Origin: an uncultured Clostridia bacterium
Lineage (GTDB): Bacteria > Bacillota > Clostridia > Christensenellales > Borkfalkiaceae
NCBI GenBank assembly: GCA_947629575.1
Contig: CANREF010000006.1
Location: 1-64,000 of the forward strand
DNA length: 64,000 nt
Direction: 5' to 3'
Numbering within the stretch: the first letter of the stretch is position 1; every line of letters starts with the position of its first letter. The position numbers and the translations under genes were made by a program. Below the pieces are notes generated by a model. The model saw nothing but the letters and a program-made list of their open reading frames with translations, ran no database searches and was not told the DNA's origin. This document shows, in pieces, positions 17,629 to 25,272 of this stretch.

Positions 17629-18344
17629 TGGAAGAGAGAGAGCTGTTTGCACAATATCGCAAGAGCAAGGACAGGGAACTTCGCAACCGCATCGTCGAGC
17701 AATATCTCTATATCGCCTCGATGATCGCCAAGAAGTTCGTGGGACGGGGCGTCGAGTACGACGACCTCTTTCAGATCGCCTCTCTTGCGCTCATAAAGGG
17801 GGTGGACCGTTTCGACGAGACGAAGGGGATCAAATTCGCCACCTTCATCACCCCCACGATCGCGGGAGAGATCAAGAACTACTTCCGCGACCGTTCGCGG
17901 CTCATCCACCTTCCGCGCCGCATCTCCGAACTGAGGCAGAGCGTCAAGCGGACGGCGGACGAATTTCTGAGCGCAAACGGGCGGAATCCGACCGCGGCGG
18001 AGATCGCAAAGATCATCGGCGTGCCCGAAGAGGACGTCGTTTCCGCCATGGAGTGTTCCGTCGTCTCGCTGGACCGCCCCGCCGACGAGGACGGCATGAG
18101 CTATTACGACCTCATTCCCGCGCCCGACAGCTTCGATGAGCTCGAACAGAGGGACGCCGTGGGAAGAGCGCTCGCCTGTCTCGACGAGGAGGAACGGGAG
18201 CTCGTCTCCTTCCGCTTCGGGCAGGAGCTCTCCCAAACGGAGACGGCGAAGCGGATGGGCGTTTCGCAGATGTATATCTCCCGCATGGAGCGGAAGATCT
18301 TGGAAAAGCTCAGGGGGACGCTCAGAAAGAGCGTGGCGGATTGA
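17628..18344 (+). CDS. RNA polymerase sigma factor, SigB/SigF/SigG family
   Basis: 238 residues with regions 2 (EYDDLFQIASLALIKGVDRFDETKGIKFATF), 3 (LRQSVKRTADEFLSANGRNPTAAEIAKIIG) and 4 with its helix-turn-helix (LSQTETAKRMGVSQMYISRMERKI). The Arg-rich PTIAGEIKNYFRDRSRLIHLPRR is diagnostic for the SigB/F/G group. ATG 17628 overlaps the preceding stop (TAATG). Flanked by two ATPase-like genes and led by a STAS gene; the arrangement favours a stress or development sigma under partner switching. The upstream strand's order is not the plain spoIIAA-spoIIAB-sigF. Confidence 0.9.
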   Translation: MEERELFAQYRKSKDRELRNRIVEQYLYIASMIAKKFVGRGVEYDDLFQIASLALIKGVDRFDETKGIKFATFITPTIAGEIKNYFRDRSRLIHLPRRISELRQSVKRTADEFLSANGRNPTAAEIAKIIGVPEEDVVSAMECSVVSLDRPADEDGMSYYDLIPAPDSFDELEQRDAVGRALACLDEEERELVSFRFGQELSQTETAKRMGVSQMYISRMERKILEKLRGTLRKSVAD

Positions 18345-18709
18345 TGTACTTCGAGATCGGCGATTTCAATGCGCTTCGGACGGCGCTGCATGAGATGACG
18401 CGCATCCTCTCGGCGGAACATTTTTCCGAAGAGACGGTCTTCAATTGCAAACTCGTTGCGAGCGAACTGCTCTCCAATGTGCTGCAACACGGCGGCGGAC
18501 GGGCGGTCTTTCTCGTCGAACGGGAAGGGGGAGAACTGCGGCTGTGCGTAAAGGGGGAGAACGGCTACCGTCCCCCCGAAAAGAGCGCCTGCGCCGACGT
18601 CCTCGCCGAGAGCGGACGGGGGCTGTTCCTCGTGGACAGCTTCTGCGAACGGCGGGATTATACTGCGGCGGAGGGCATCCGCGTCTTCCTCAGGGTGAAA
18701 TATTCATAG
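18344..18709 (+). CDS. Anti-sigma factor kinase, RsbW-like ATPase, second copy
   Basis: 121 residues of the HATPase_c_2 type. The N-box is intact (Glu41 to Asn45 in ASELLSNVLQHGGG) and the ATP-lid glycine box GRGLFLVDSF is clear; the Asp of the first glycine box is not obvious (VKGENGY). Likely the working partner-switching kinase for the STAS protein and inhibitor of the sigma factor. The track starts at TTG 18341; ATG 18344 overlaps the sigma stop as TGATG. Its 3' end overlaps the convergent membrane-protein gene by 20 bp. Confidence 0.78.
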   Translation: MYFEIGDFNALRTALHEMTRILSAEHFSEETVFNCKLVASELLSNVLQHGGGRAVFLVEREGGELRLCVKGENGYRPPEKSACADVLAESGRGLFLVDSFCERRDYTAAEGIRVFLRVKYS

Positions 18710-19679
18710 GGTCGGCAGCGCGTCTGCCGGCTTCTCTTTTCTTTGAAGAGCGCAGCACGCGCGCGAGGATCGCAAGTATCCCGCCGAGGGCGGGGGGAAG
18801 GAGCAGAAAGAGCACAGAAAGGACCGATCTGCTGTCGCGGAGCAGGACGAAGAGGGCGATCGAAAGGGCGAGCTGCAGCAAGTAGCGCAGAAGCTCGAAA
18901 AGCGATCCGCACCTTTTCCCGAGGCGGAGCAGGGAGAGGAGAAGGTTGAACTGCGCAAAGAGGGCAAATGCCCCCGTGAGCAGTGCGACGGTCTCCCTTT
19001 CTCCGCGGAAGAGAGCATCGAGAAGGGCGGGGAAGGGCGCAAGACAGAGGACGCCGCAGCTCAACAGGGAACAGCACACATACAGCCATCCGAGGAAGCC
19101 CGCGCCTCCCCCTCTCGCCGCCGAGAGCAGTCCGAGGAGGATCACTGCGGCGAGCAGGATGACCGCTACGGAGCGGTCGAGCAAGGGAGCGCCCGAAAGC
19201 CCACCCTGCACGAGCCCCGCAAGCAGGAGGACGCCGTAGGCGAGCACGGTGAGACCGCCGTTGAAGAAGCAGATCCGTCTCGCCCTTTTCGGACGGGCGA
19301 AGGAGAGCGCGGAGAGCGCGAGTTCCAAAAGAACAAAAAAGCCGAGTGCGGCGCTCATGATATAGAGGTAGAAGGGAAGCCCCGCAAGCCCGCTCTCCCA
19401 TGCGGGAAGGGGAATACTGCCGCGGACGATCTCTATGATCACGCCGAACAGAGAGCCGCGGAAGATGGGTTCTCCTCCCGCGACAAGACGTCCGAGAGGA
19501 GCGTCGAGAAAGAAGCCCGAGAACAGTCCGAACAGGGCGAGCGCCGCAAAGAGAGAGCCGCCCAAAAGGTATACGGGCGAGGAGGCGGAGAGCGCCCTGC
19601 GCTGTTTCTCGGCAGATCTTTCCCGCCCCCGAAGGGCCGCCCTTGTCGGCTGTTCGTTTGCCGTCACACCGTATTTCAT
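18690..19679 (-). CDS. Multi-spanning membrane protein of unknown function
   Basis: 329 residues, about nine hydrophobic segments (for example SALGFFVLLELALSALSF and GVLLLAGLVQGGL), basic N-terminus (RGRERSAEKQRRALS) and C-terminal RSSKKREAGRRA. I recognise no family. The track extends to 20135, across the pucR promoter on the other strand; ATG 19679 is preferred because TATAAT lies about 30 bp upstream and GGGGGT sits before it. Convergent with the sigma module; no link to it is evident. Confidence 0.6.
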   Translation of the reverse strand: MKYGVTANEQPTRAALRGRERSAEKQRRALSASSPVYLLGGSLFAALALFGLFSGFFLDAPLGRLVAGGEPIFRGSLFGVIIEIVRGSIPLPAWESGLAGLPFYLYIMSAALGFFVLLELALSALSFARPKRARRICFFNGGLTVLAYGVLLLAGLVQGGLSGAPLLDRSVAVILLAAVILLGLLSAARGGGAGFLGWLYVCCSLLSCGVLCLAPFPALLDALFRGERETVALLTGAFALFAQFNLLLSLLRLGKRCGSLFELLRYLLQLALSIALFVLLRDSRSVLSVLFLLLPPALGGILAILARVLRSSKKREAGRRAADPMNISP

Positions 19680-19708
19680 ATCATACCCCCGAAAAATTGG
19701 TTTTCCCA

Positions 19709-19714
19709 TTATAG
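19709..19714 (-). promoter_or_regulatory. Possible -10 box of the membrane-protein gene
   Basis: Minus strand TATAAT, 29 bp upstream of ATG 19679; no good -35 at 17 bp. Confidence 0.35.
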
Positions 19715-19836
19715 CACGCCGAAGGCGGTATTCCTTGGGCGCTCGGGGGAAATGAAGTCGTTTTTTGGGGTTTTCCGAAGAGACGGAAGGTCGTTGCGCT
19801 CCTTTGTGAGGAGTGTGTGAAAAGGGAAAAAATCCC

Positions 19837-19865
19837 TTGAAAAACCTCTTCGGAAATGTTATAAT
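19837..19865 (+). promoter_or_regulatory. SigA promoter of the pucR-type regulator
   Basis: TTGAAA, 17-bp spacer, TATAAT; the ATG is 42 bp downstream after AAGGA. Confidence 0.82.
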
Positions 19866-19907
19866 GCGGATAGCGCCCCTTGAGGGCGGGAGATATAAGG
19901 AAAGGAT

Positions 19908-20855
19908 ATGAGCAGAAACGAACTTGACCGCATCTTGCGGGACATCGGGAAGAATACGGGCACGGAAGTGTCCCTCACCTCCCGCGGCGGGAGCGAAACG
20001 GCGTTCCCCCTCGAATACTGCGGAGAAAAGTATACCGCCTATCTTGCAGGCGAGGGAGAGGAGGCAGAGCGCACGGCAAGGCTCGTGAGCTATCTCGTCG
20101 CGCAGACGGACGAACTGCCGGACAGGGCGCTCCATCTCAAAAACATCCTCCTCGGGGAGGGAAACCGCGAATATGCCCGCCGCTATCTCCTTCGTTGCGG
20201 CATGAAGGACATGCCCTGTTATGCCGTTGAACTCATCCTTCCCCGCCGCATGGAGGAAGCGATCCCCATCGTCGAGAGCTGCCTTTCGGATACGGGGGCG
20301 CTCTACACCCGAATGGCGGACGACCGCATCGCCGTCGTCGTGCCCGAGGTGGAGATGCAGTTGCCCGTGGAGCTGGGGAACTTCCTCGTCCAGTCCGTCT
20401 ATGAGGAACTTGGCGTGAAGGCGAGCGTGGGCATCGGCTGCGAGAGAAAGTCTTTCGAGGAGATCGCCCGCTCCTACGCGCAGGCGGTCGCCGCCGTGCG
20501 GATGGGGGAACTGTTAAAATCGGACGGGCAGGTCCATACTTATCGGGAATATCTGCTCGTGAAACTTCTCGAGGACGTGCCCGAGGGAAGGCTGAAGGAG
20601 CACATGGAAGAATTTCGCATCACGGGCTCGGAGGACGCCTTCGCGGATGAAGAACTGACGGGGACGGCGGAGATGTTCCTCGAGAACAGCCTCAACGTCT
20701 CGGAGACCGCGCGCGATCTCTATCTGCACCGCAATACGCTCATGTACCGTCTCGATAAGCTCGAGCGGCTCACGGGGCTGAATATCCGCAAATTTTCGGA
20801 CGCCGTTACCTTCCGCGTGATGACGATCCTCTACCGTATGCTCAAAGGAGTTTGA
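19908..20855 (+). CDS. PucR/CdaR-family transcriptional regulator
   Basis: 315 residues. C-terminal PucR helix-turn-helix (LNVSETARDLYLHRNTLMYRLDKLERLTGLNIR) and a preceding GGDEF-like region of the CdaR type (SVGIGCERKSFEEIARSYAQAVAAVRMG). N-terminal sensor portion is not recognisable. In this family the regulator usually acts on neighbouring catabolic genes; here the only co-transcribed gene is the S41 protease 20856, whose ATG directly follows this stop. The signal it senses is unknown. Confidence 0.87.
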   Translation: MSRNELDRILRDIGKNTGTEVSLTSRGGSETAFPLEYCGEKYTAYLAGEGEEAERTARLVSYLVAQTDELPDRALHLKNILLGEGNREYARRYLLRCGMKDMPCYAVELILPRRMEEAIPIVESCLSDTGALYTRMADDRIAVVVPEVEMQLPVELGNFLVQSVYEELGVKASVGIGCERKSFEEIARSYAQAVAAVRMGELLKSDGQVHTYREYLLVKLLEDVPEGRLKEHMEEFRITGSEDAFADEELTGTAEMFLENSLNVSETARDLYLHRNTLMYRLDKLERLTGLNIRKFSDAVTFRVMTILYRMLKGV

Positions 20856-22175
20856 ATGGAGAACGAATCGAACGCGCCCGTTCCGCAAAAACGATCCAGA
20901 ATAAGGGGGATCGCCGCCATACTCATGGGGGCGGTCCTGCTCGTTGCGGTCTTTCTTGCGGGATGGTACGGGCATTATTTTTCCTTGGATAAAGAAGTGC
21001 GCACCTACCTCTGGGCGAAATCCATCGTCGAGAAAAATTATTACCGCCCCGTCGACGAGGCGGAACTTTATGAACAGCTCTACAAGACCCTCTCTGTGGA
21101 CAACTATTCTAAGCTGTTCACCCCCGCGGAGTACGATCGGTATGAGGCGGAGGGAAAGGGACTGTATTCGGGGATAGGCATCTCCTTCTATACGGGGCGG
21201 GGGAGAGAGTTCCCGCTCGAGATCTTCTCTGCCGCCGAAGGCTCTCCCGCAAGTCTCGCGGGCATCCGCAGGGGGATGCTCCTGTTTAGCTGCACCGCAG
21301 GGGAGGACAGTATCGATTCGGGTTCATACGAGGATTTTGCCGACTTTCTCTCGGCTCACGCAAACGAGGAGATCTCCTATCTGTGCGGATATATGCGGGA
21401 CGGCTCGGACGCGGAATGGTACGGCGTGACGCCCGCTTCTTATCAGGCGGCGTTCGTGTATTACCGCGACAGCGAGGCCTCCTTCCGCTTCCGCTATGAG
21501 GGACAGACCGCCCTCCTCGAAGAGGGGGATGAAGCGCTCGAGGGGCTGGACGGTACGACCGCCTACATCCGTCTCGACGAGTTCAGCGGACATGCGGCGG
21601 CGGAATTCCGCGAGTGCCTGTCCAAGATGAAATCGCGCGGCAGAAAGCACCTCATCCTCGATCTTCGGAGCAACGGCGGCGGATATCTCGACATTTTGGG
21701 GGAGATCGCCTCCCTCCTTCTGCGGGACGGGAAGGACAATTCCGTCGTCGCCGTTGCAAAATATCGCGACCGCGAAGAGGCGTTCCTCTGCGAGAGGAGC
21801 TGTTTCTACGACTATTTCCAAGCCGATTCCCGCATCTATGTCCTCGCCGACGAGAGCACGGCTTCCGCTTCGGAATGCCTCATCGGCGCTCTTGTGGACT
21901 ATCGCACCACGCCGTATTCGGACATATTTTTGCGGGAAAACGAAAACGGGGTCGCAAAAACATTCGGGAAGGGCATCATGCAGAGCCATTTCGACAGCGC
22001 TTCGGGCGCAGTGATGAAACTCACCGTCGCCACCGTTCATTGGCCGCTCTCGGGCAAGTGCATCCACGGCGTGGGGGTAACGGCGGAAGACGGGGCGATC
22101 CCCATTCCTTCGGAATTTCTCTTCGTCGAAACGGACTCCATGCTCAATGAAGTGATCGCGCGGGTGTGCGCTTAA
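20856..22175 (+). CDS. S41-family C-terminal processing peptidase, membrane-anchored
   Basis: 439 residues: one N-terminal membrane anchor (residues 19-40), a short PDZ-like region (GSPASLAGIRRGMLLFSCTAG), and the S41 protease domain with LRSNGGGYLD, the nucleophile Ser in DESTASASECLIGA and the general-base Lys in TFGKGIMQ. Active outside the membrane; cleaves C-termini of envelope proteins. RBS GGAG overlaps the end of the regulator gene, so the two are one operon. Confidence 0.92.
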   Translation: MENESNAPVPQKRSRIRGIAAILMGAVLLVAVFLAGWYGHYFSLDKEVRTYLWAKSIVEKNYYRPVDEAELYEQLYKTLSVDNYSKLFTPAEYDRYEAEGKGLYSGIGISFYTGRGREFPLEIFSAAEGSPASLAGIRRGMLLFSCTAGEDSIDSGSYEDFADFLSAHANEEISYLCGYMRDGSDAEWYGVTPASYQAAFVYYRDSEASFRFRYEGQTALLEEGDEALEGLDGTTAYIRLDEFSGHAAAEFRECLSKMKSRGRKHLILDLRSNGGGYLDILGEIASLLLRDGKDNSVVAVAKYRDREEAFLCERSCFYDYFQADSRIYVLADESTASASECLIGALVDYRTTPYSDIFLRENENGVAKTFGKGIMQSHFDSASGAVMKLTVATVHWPLSGKCIHGVGVTAEDGAIPIPSEFLFVETDSMLNEVIARVCA

Positions 22176-22396
22176 AGTTTTTTCAAAAATTCGTCGAGAA
22201 CGCGCAGGCTCTCTCCCGAAAGGGGGGGAGCTTGTTTCGTCTCTTCCCCCTTTTCCTCCGTGGAAGCCCGCCCCGCGAGGGCGAGAAGAAGCTCTTTGTT
22301 CTCCTTATAGAAGGCGAGCACCTGCTTCAAAGTTTCCTTGAACTTTTCGTCTTTTTCGGACCATGCGAGTAAAAACACCGCGATGAGCATTTCCAT
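22172..22396 (-). CDS. Small protein of unknown function
   Basis: 74 residues: short hydrophobic start (MEMLIAVFLLAW), a charged helix (SEKDEKFKETLKQVLAFYKENKELLLALAG), a proline-rich linker and a C-terminal helix. No clear Shine-Dalgarno. It is divergent from another small gene (22460) with a 63-bp gap. Could be a membrane-associated helix; I do not recognise it. Confidence 0.45.
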   Translation of the reverse strand: MEMLIAVFLLAWSEKDEKFKETLKQVLAFYKENKELLLALAGRASTEEKGEETKQAPPLSGESLRVLDEFLKKL

Positions 22397-22459
22397 GAAG
22401 TTATTTTATGCCGTGCGCAAAACGGGCGTTCCTTTCATACTATGGGATAAGAGGTGACT

Positions 22460-22717
22460 ATGGACGACTTTGCAAGTTATACGGGAAAGGAAAAGGTGGA
22501 TTGGACGAAGGAAGCGCAAAAAGCCGCTTCCCGCTACAACGGCAGAAACGAAAACGAGCTTATCCGCGATATCTTTTCCCGCGCCGCGGAGGGCAAGAGA
22601 AACGGCACTCTCACCAATGAGCAGATCGATCTCTTTTACAGTCAATTTTCCCCCATGCTCGACAGCGCCAAGCGCAAGAAGCTCAAAAAGCTCATCGAAC
22701 AGCTCAAGAGCATGTAG
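22460..22717 (+). CDS. Small helical protein of unknown function
   Basis: 85 residues, soluble and charged, with a lysine-rich end (SAKRKKLKKLIEQLKSM). AGAGGTGA precedes ATG 22460; the track's GTG 22454 is inside this ribosome site. Convergent with the cysteine desulfurase gene, which it overlaps by 14 bp. The N-terminal part (DWTKEAQKAASRYNGRNENELIRDI) resembles conserved Clostridial hypothetical proteins I cannot name. Confidence 0.55.
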   Translation: MDDFASYTGKEKVDWTKEAQKAASRYNGRNENELIRDIFSRAAEGKRNGTLTNEQIDLFYSQFSPMLDSAKRKKLKKLIEQLKSM

Positions 22718-23834
22718 ACCCGCCGATGTCTTTGAGCGCAGCTGTGAGCGCGTCCACTTCCCGCAGAGACTGGAGAGGGGAGAAGGAGACGCGCACAAGC
22801 CCGTCGGGGAAAGTTCCGAGGGCGCGGTGGATGAGCGGGGCGCAGTGCAGTCCGCCGCGGACAGCGATGTCATACTTTTCGGAGAGGATATCCGCCAATT
22901 CTTCGGAGGAAAGGCTCTCATGGCGGAAGGAGGCGATCCCGCAGGGGTTGGGGGTGAAATACGCCCGATACGTCCCGAGGGAGAGCAGTGCGGCATGGAA
23001 GACGGCTGTCAGTTCGAACAGCTTCTCGGCATATTCCCTGCGGTGGGTCTTCACGATAAGAGCGCCCTCGAAGAGGGAGCAGATCGCGGGATAGGAGAGA
23101 GTGCCCGCTTCCAAACGGTCGGGATAGAACTGCGGCATTCCGAGGTCAAAGCTCTCGCTGCCCGTTCCGCCGAAGAGGATGGGACGGGGGGAGAGGCGTT
23201 CGGAGAAGAGGAGCGCCGCCGCGCCCTGCATCGCAAAGAGCCCCTTGTGTCCCGCGAGAGCGAGGGCGTCTATGCCCCACTCTTGCATGTGGATGGGGAG
23301 ATGCCCCGCGCCCTGTGCGCCGTCCGCAACGAGGAATACCCGTTCGGGCAGAAGGGCGCGGATCGCCTTGAAGTCGGGCGCTTCGCCCGTCACGTTGGAG
23401 GCGGTCGTCACGGCGACGAGGCGGGTATTTTCCTTTACGAGGGAAGAGACCGCCTCGGGACGCAGATGACCGTTCTCAAGGGGGGCAACGTCATAGGAGA
23501 TGACGCCCTCCCTGCTTAACGCTTCGAGAGGGCGGAGCACGGAGTTGTGTTCAAGCGCGGTCGTCACAACGTGATCGCCCTTTTGCAGAACGCCCCTCAG
23601 GGCGAGATTGAGCGCTTCCGTGCAGCTCCGGGTGAATACGGTGCGTTCATAGCCGTATCCGCCGAAGAGGTCGGAGAGGAGTTCGCGGCAGGCGAGCACC
23701 CGCTCTGCGCAGGCGAGGGAGAGGCGATGTCCGCTCCGCCCCGGGTTTGCGCACTGCTTCAGGGCGGAAAGTACGGCGTTTTGTACGGCGGCGGGTTTCG
23801 ATCCGCCCGTCGCGGCATTATCGAGATAGATCAT
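22704..23834 (-). CDS. Cysteine desulfurase-like PLP enzyme (class V aminotransferase)
   Basis: 376 residues. N-terminal IYLDNAATGGSKP, the PLP Lys in LAGHKGLFAMQG, DGAQGAGHLPI and the reactive Cys near the end in VRGGLHCAP. This is the SufS/CsdA/selenocysteine-lyase branch that removes S (or Se) from cysteine. RBS GGAG. It is divergent, 51 bp, from a DUF3343 protein with two cysteine-poor but paired features of a sulfur/selenium carrier system. Confidence 0.88.
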   Translation of the reverse strand: MIYLDNAATGGSKPAAVQNAVLSALKQCANPGRSGHRLSLACAERVLACRELLSDLFGGYGYERTVFTRSCTEALNLALRGVLQKGDHVVTTALEHNSVLRPLEALSREGVISYDVAPLENGHLRPEAVSSLVKENTRLVAVTTASNVTGEAPDFKAIRALLPERVFLVADGAQGAGHLPIHMQEWGIDALALAGHKGLFAMQGAAALLFSERLSPRPILFGGTGSESFDLGMPQFYPDRLEAGTLSYPAICSLFEGALIVKTHRREYAEKLFELTAVFHAALLSLGTYRAYFTPNPCGIASFRHESLSSEELADILSEKYDIAVRGGLHCAPLIHRALGTFPDGLVRVSFSPLQSLREVDALTAALKDIGGSTCS

Positions 23835-23885
23835 AGTCGCTCCAAAATCAAAATCGATTTATTTTACGACAATAAGGGACAAATT

Positions 23886-24128
23886 ATGAGTGTTTTGGCG
23901 GTATTTCGTTCTCGGGCGCAGGCGCTCGAATACATCTCCGTATTGAAAGCGGGCGGCGTGCCCGTGCAGGCGATCAATACGCCGAAAGAGGCGGGCGTCG
24001 GCTGCGGCATTTCGGCGAAATTCGAGGACGCCTTTTTGTCCCGCGCCCGCGCTTGCCTCGCCAAAAAACAGTACTCTTCCTTTTCGGGGTTCATGCGCCG
24101 AAACGGCGTTGGATTTGTGTATCTGTGA
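23886..24128 (+). CDS. DUF3343 small protein (possible sulfur/selenium-carrier partner)
   Basis: 80 residues; VLAVFRSRAQALEYISVLKAGGVPVQAINTP and the cysteine in GVGCGISAKFEDAF match the putative Se/S-carrier family DUF3343, usually next to cysteine desulfurases or YedF. The track's upstream start is too long; ATG 23886 follows AAGGGA. Divergently arranged with the desulfurase gene. Function is inferred from neighbourhood, not shown. Confidence 0.75.
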   Translation: MSVLAVFRSRAQALEYISVLKAGGVPVQAINTPKEAGVGCGISAKFEDAFLSRARACLAKKQYSSFSGFMRRNGVGFVYL

Positions 24129-24135
24129 GGTTTCG

Positions 24136-24468
24136 CACATTTCTTTTCTCACTCCCCCCTTGCCCACCCCTTGAGGTGGAACAGCGCATTCTGCCAACGG
24201 TTGATAACCGTTGGCGCGCTGTGACAGGAGTGAGCGCACCAGAGGCGCGAACGGTGACCGAACGCGGGTTTCTACCCGCGGAGAGGGGTGTCACGCGCTT
24301 TGCGCGTGACGGAAGGGGTGTCGTTTGAAAAGAAATGTGCGAGGGGTTAAGTTGTTTGCTTCGCAGCGACTATCTGCCCGCCCGATAACTGCTTCGTAAA
24401 AACAAAAAGCGCGAAGTGTCGCGCAAATTGTGTGCGCTTATGGAAAAGTGTGATTTTCCAACGCGCAG
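24136..24468 (+). repeat. Composite repeat G+D, copy 1, with nested element F
   Basis: Starts TTTCTTTTC and reaches GAAAAGAAA (inverted ends), then continues CTATCTGCCCGCCCGATAACTGC, AAATTGTGTGCGCTTATGG and ends near TTTTCCAACGCGCAG. The minus-strand copy at 29880-30107 matches closely but lacks the about 110-bp piece F at 24174-24283. Confidence 0.75.
24174..24283 (+). repeat. Element F, copy 1, inserted in the composite repeat
   Basis: From GGTGGAACAGCGCATTCTGCC to the sequence just before GAGGGGTGTCACGCG. The copy at 56101-56203 (opposite strand) shares GCGCATTCTGCCAA and GTGACCG; the 30-kb composite lacks it. Confidence 0.65.
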
Positions 24469-24478
24469 AGATTTAGTT

Positions 24479-24510
24479 CACAAATTTTGTCGTTCCGACA
24501 AAATTTTGTG
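24479..24510. repeat. Strong inverted repeat
   Basis: CACAAATTTTGTC-GTTCC-GACAAAATTTTGTG, stem of about 13 bp. No neighbouring T-run; part of the repeat cluster. Confidence 0.6.
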
Positions 24511-24640
24511 AGGGGTCAGGTGGTCTGCTCCGCAGCGACTATCTGCCCGCCCGATAACTGCTTCGTAAAAACGAAAAGCCGCAAGTGTGCGGCAAATTGT
24601 GTCCCGCAGCGCAAAATGGCGATTTTGCTCGCGGTTCATT
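24507..24640 (+). repeat. Repeat D, copy 2
   Basis: Shares GCAGCGACTATCTGCCCGCC and GATAACTGCTTCGTAAAAAC with the first copy at 24364, 168 bp upstream, then diverges into its own hairpin (CGCAAAATGGCGATTTTGC). Confidence 0.7.
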
Positions 24641-24778
24641 TTGGAAAGCACCCCCACCACCGCCTAACGGCGGAGCCTCCTCTATTGGAGGGGGGGTAGG
24701 GGGGTGGTGCTTCTCTAATTACTGCGCGGAGCAGGGTTTCCCTGCGGCAGCGCACTCAATTTGCCGCACACATACGGC

Positions 24779-25224
24779 TTATTGTCCGATGAAACAAACG
24801 AGAGGATAAGAAAGTTAAGGCGTTTCCGCCCGTTTCCTCGCGGAAAAGATTTTGCGCAAGCAAAAGATTTTCCGCGAAACCATATGATCCCTTGCCTTAG
24901 GCGGAATTCACTTCCGCCGTGGGCGACCCAATTTGGCAATTACTTTTGCCTTATTGTCCGATGAAACGAATGAGAGGACAAGTACGTTAAGGCATAGAAG
25001 AAAGTTTCCTCGCGGAAAAGATTTTGCGCAAGCAAAAGATTTTCCGCGAAACCATATAATTGCTTGCCTTAGGCGGAATTCACTTCCGCCGTTGGCGACC
25101 CAATTTGGCAATTACTTTTGCCTTGTTGTCTGATGAAACGAATGAGAGGACAAGTACGTTAAGGCATAGAAGAAAGTTTCCTCGCGGAAAAGATTTTGCG
25201 CAAGCAAAAGATTTTCCGCGAAAC
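24779..25224 (+). repeat. 172-bp tandem repeat, 2.6 copies
   Basis: TTATTGTCCGATGAAAC recurs at 24779 and 24951 and as TTGTTGTCTGATGAAAC at 25123, period 172. Each copy holds CGCGGAAAAG...TTTTCCGCG with TTTGCGCAAGC in the middle, an inverted repeat of about 40 bp. The apparent ORF peptide RGKDFAQAKDFPRN recurs only because the DNA repeats. Confidence 0.85.
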
Positions 25225-25237
25225 GAATATGCTAAGT

Positions 25238-25266
25238 TTGCAAAAAAGGCGCATATGTGTTATAAT
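25238..25266 (+). promoter_or_regulatory. SigA promoter of nth, placed for a leaderless mRNA
   Basis: TTGCAA, 17-bp spacer, TATAAT, then GCGGGT and the ATG of nth. Confidence 0.78.
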
Positions 25267-25272
25267 GCGGGT

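Larger units (their letters stand above)
24129..25272. repeat. 1.1-kb gap of stacked short repeats between DUF3343 and nth
   Basis: No gene supported. From left to right: composite palindromic unit G+D (24136-24468) with insert F (24174-24283), a hairpin (24479-24510), a second D copy (24507-24640), a GC hairpin cluster CCCCCACCACC...GGGGGTGGTGC (24647-24713), and 2.6 copies of a 172-bp tandem repeat (24779-25224). The nth promoter closes the gap. Confidence 0.85.

Noticed and set aside
16967-18344. spoIIAA-spoIIAB-sigF operon
   Set aside because: Gene order has a second ATPase after the sigma gene, and the first ATPase lacks the N-box Asn expected of SpoIIAB.
23859-24239. Peptide MRSLLSQRANGYQPLAEC as a small gene (also at 56129)
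   Set aside because: Both copies come from element F, a DNA repeat; the peptide similarity follows from the repeat and there is no RBS.
24779-25224. CRISPR array
   Set aside because: Units are 172 bp, adjacent and nearly identical with no unique spacers; no cas genes.
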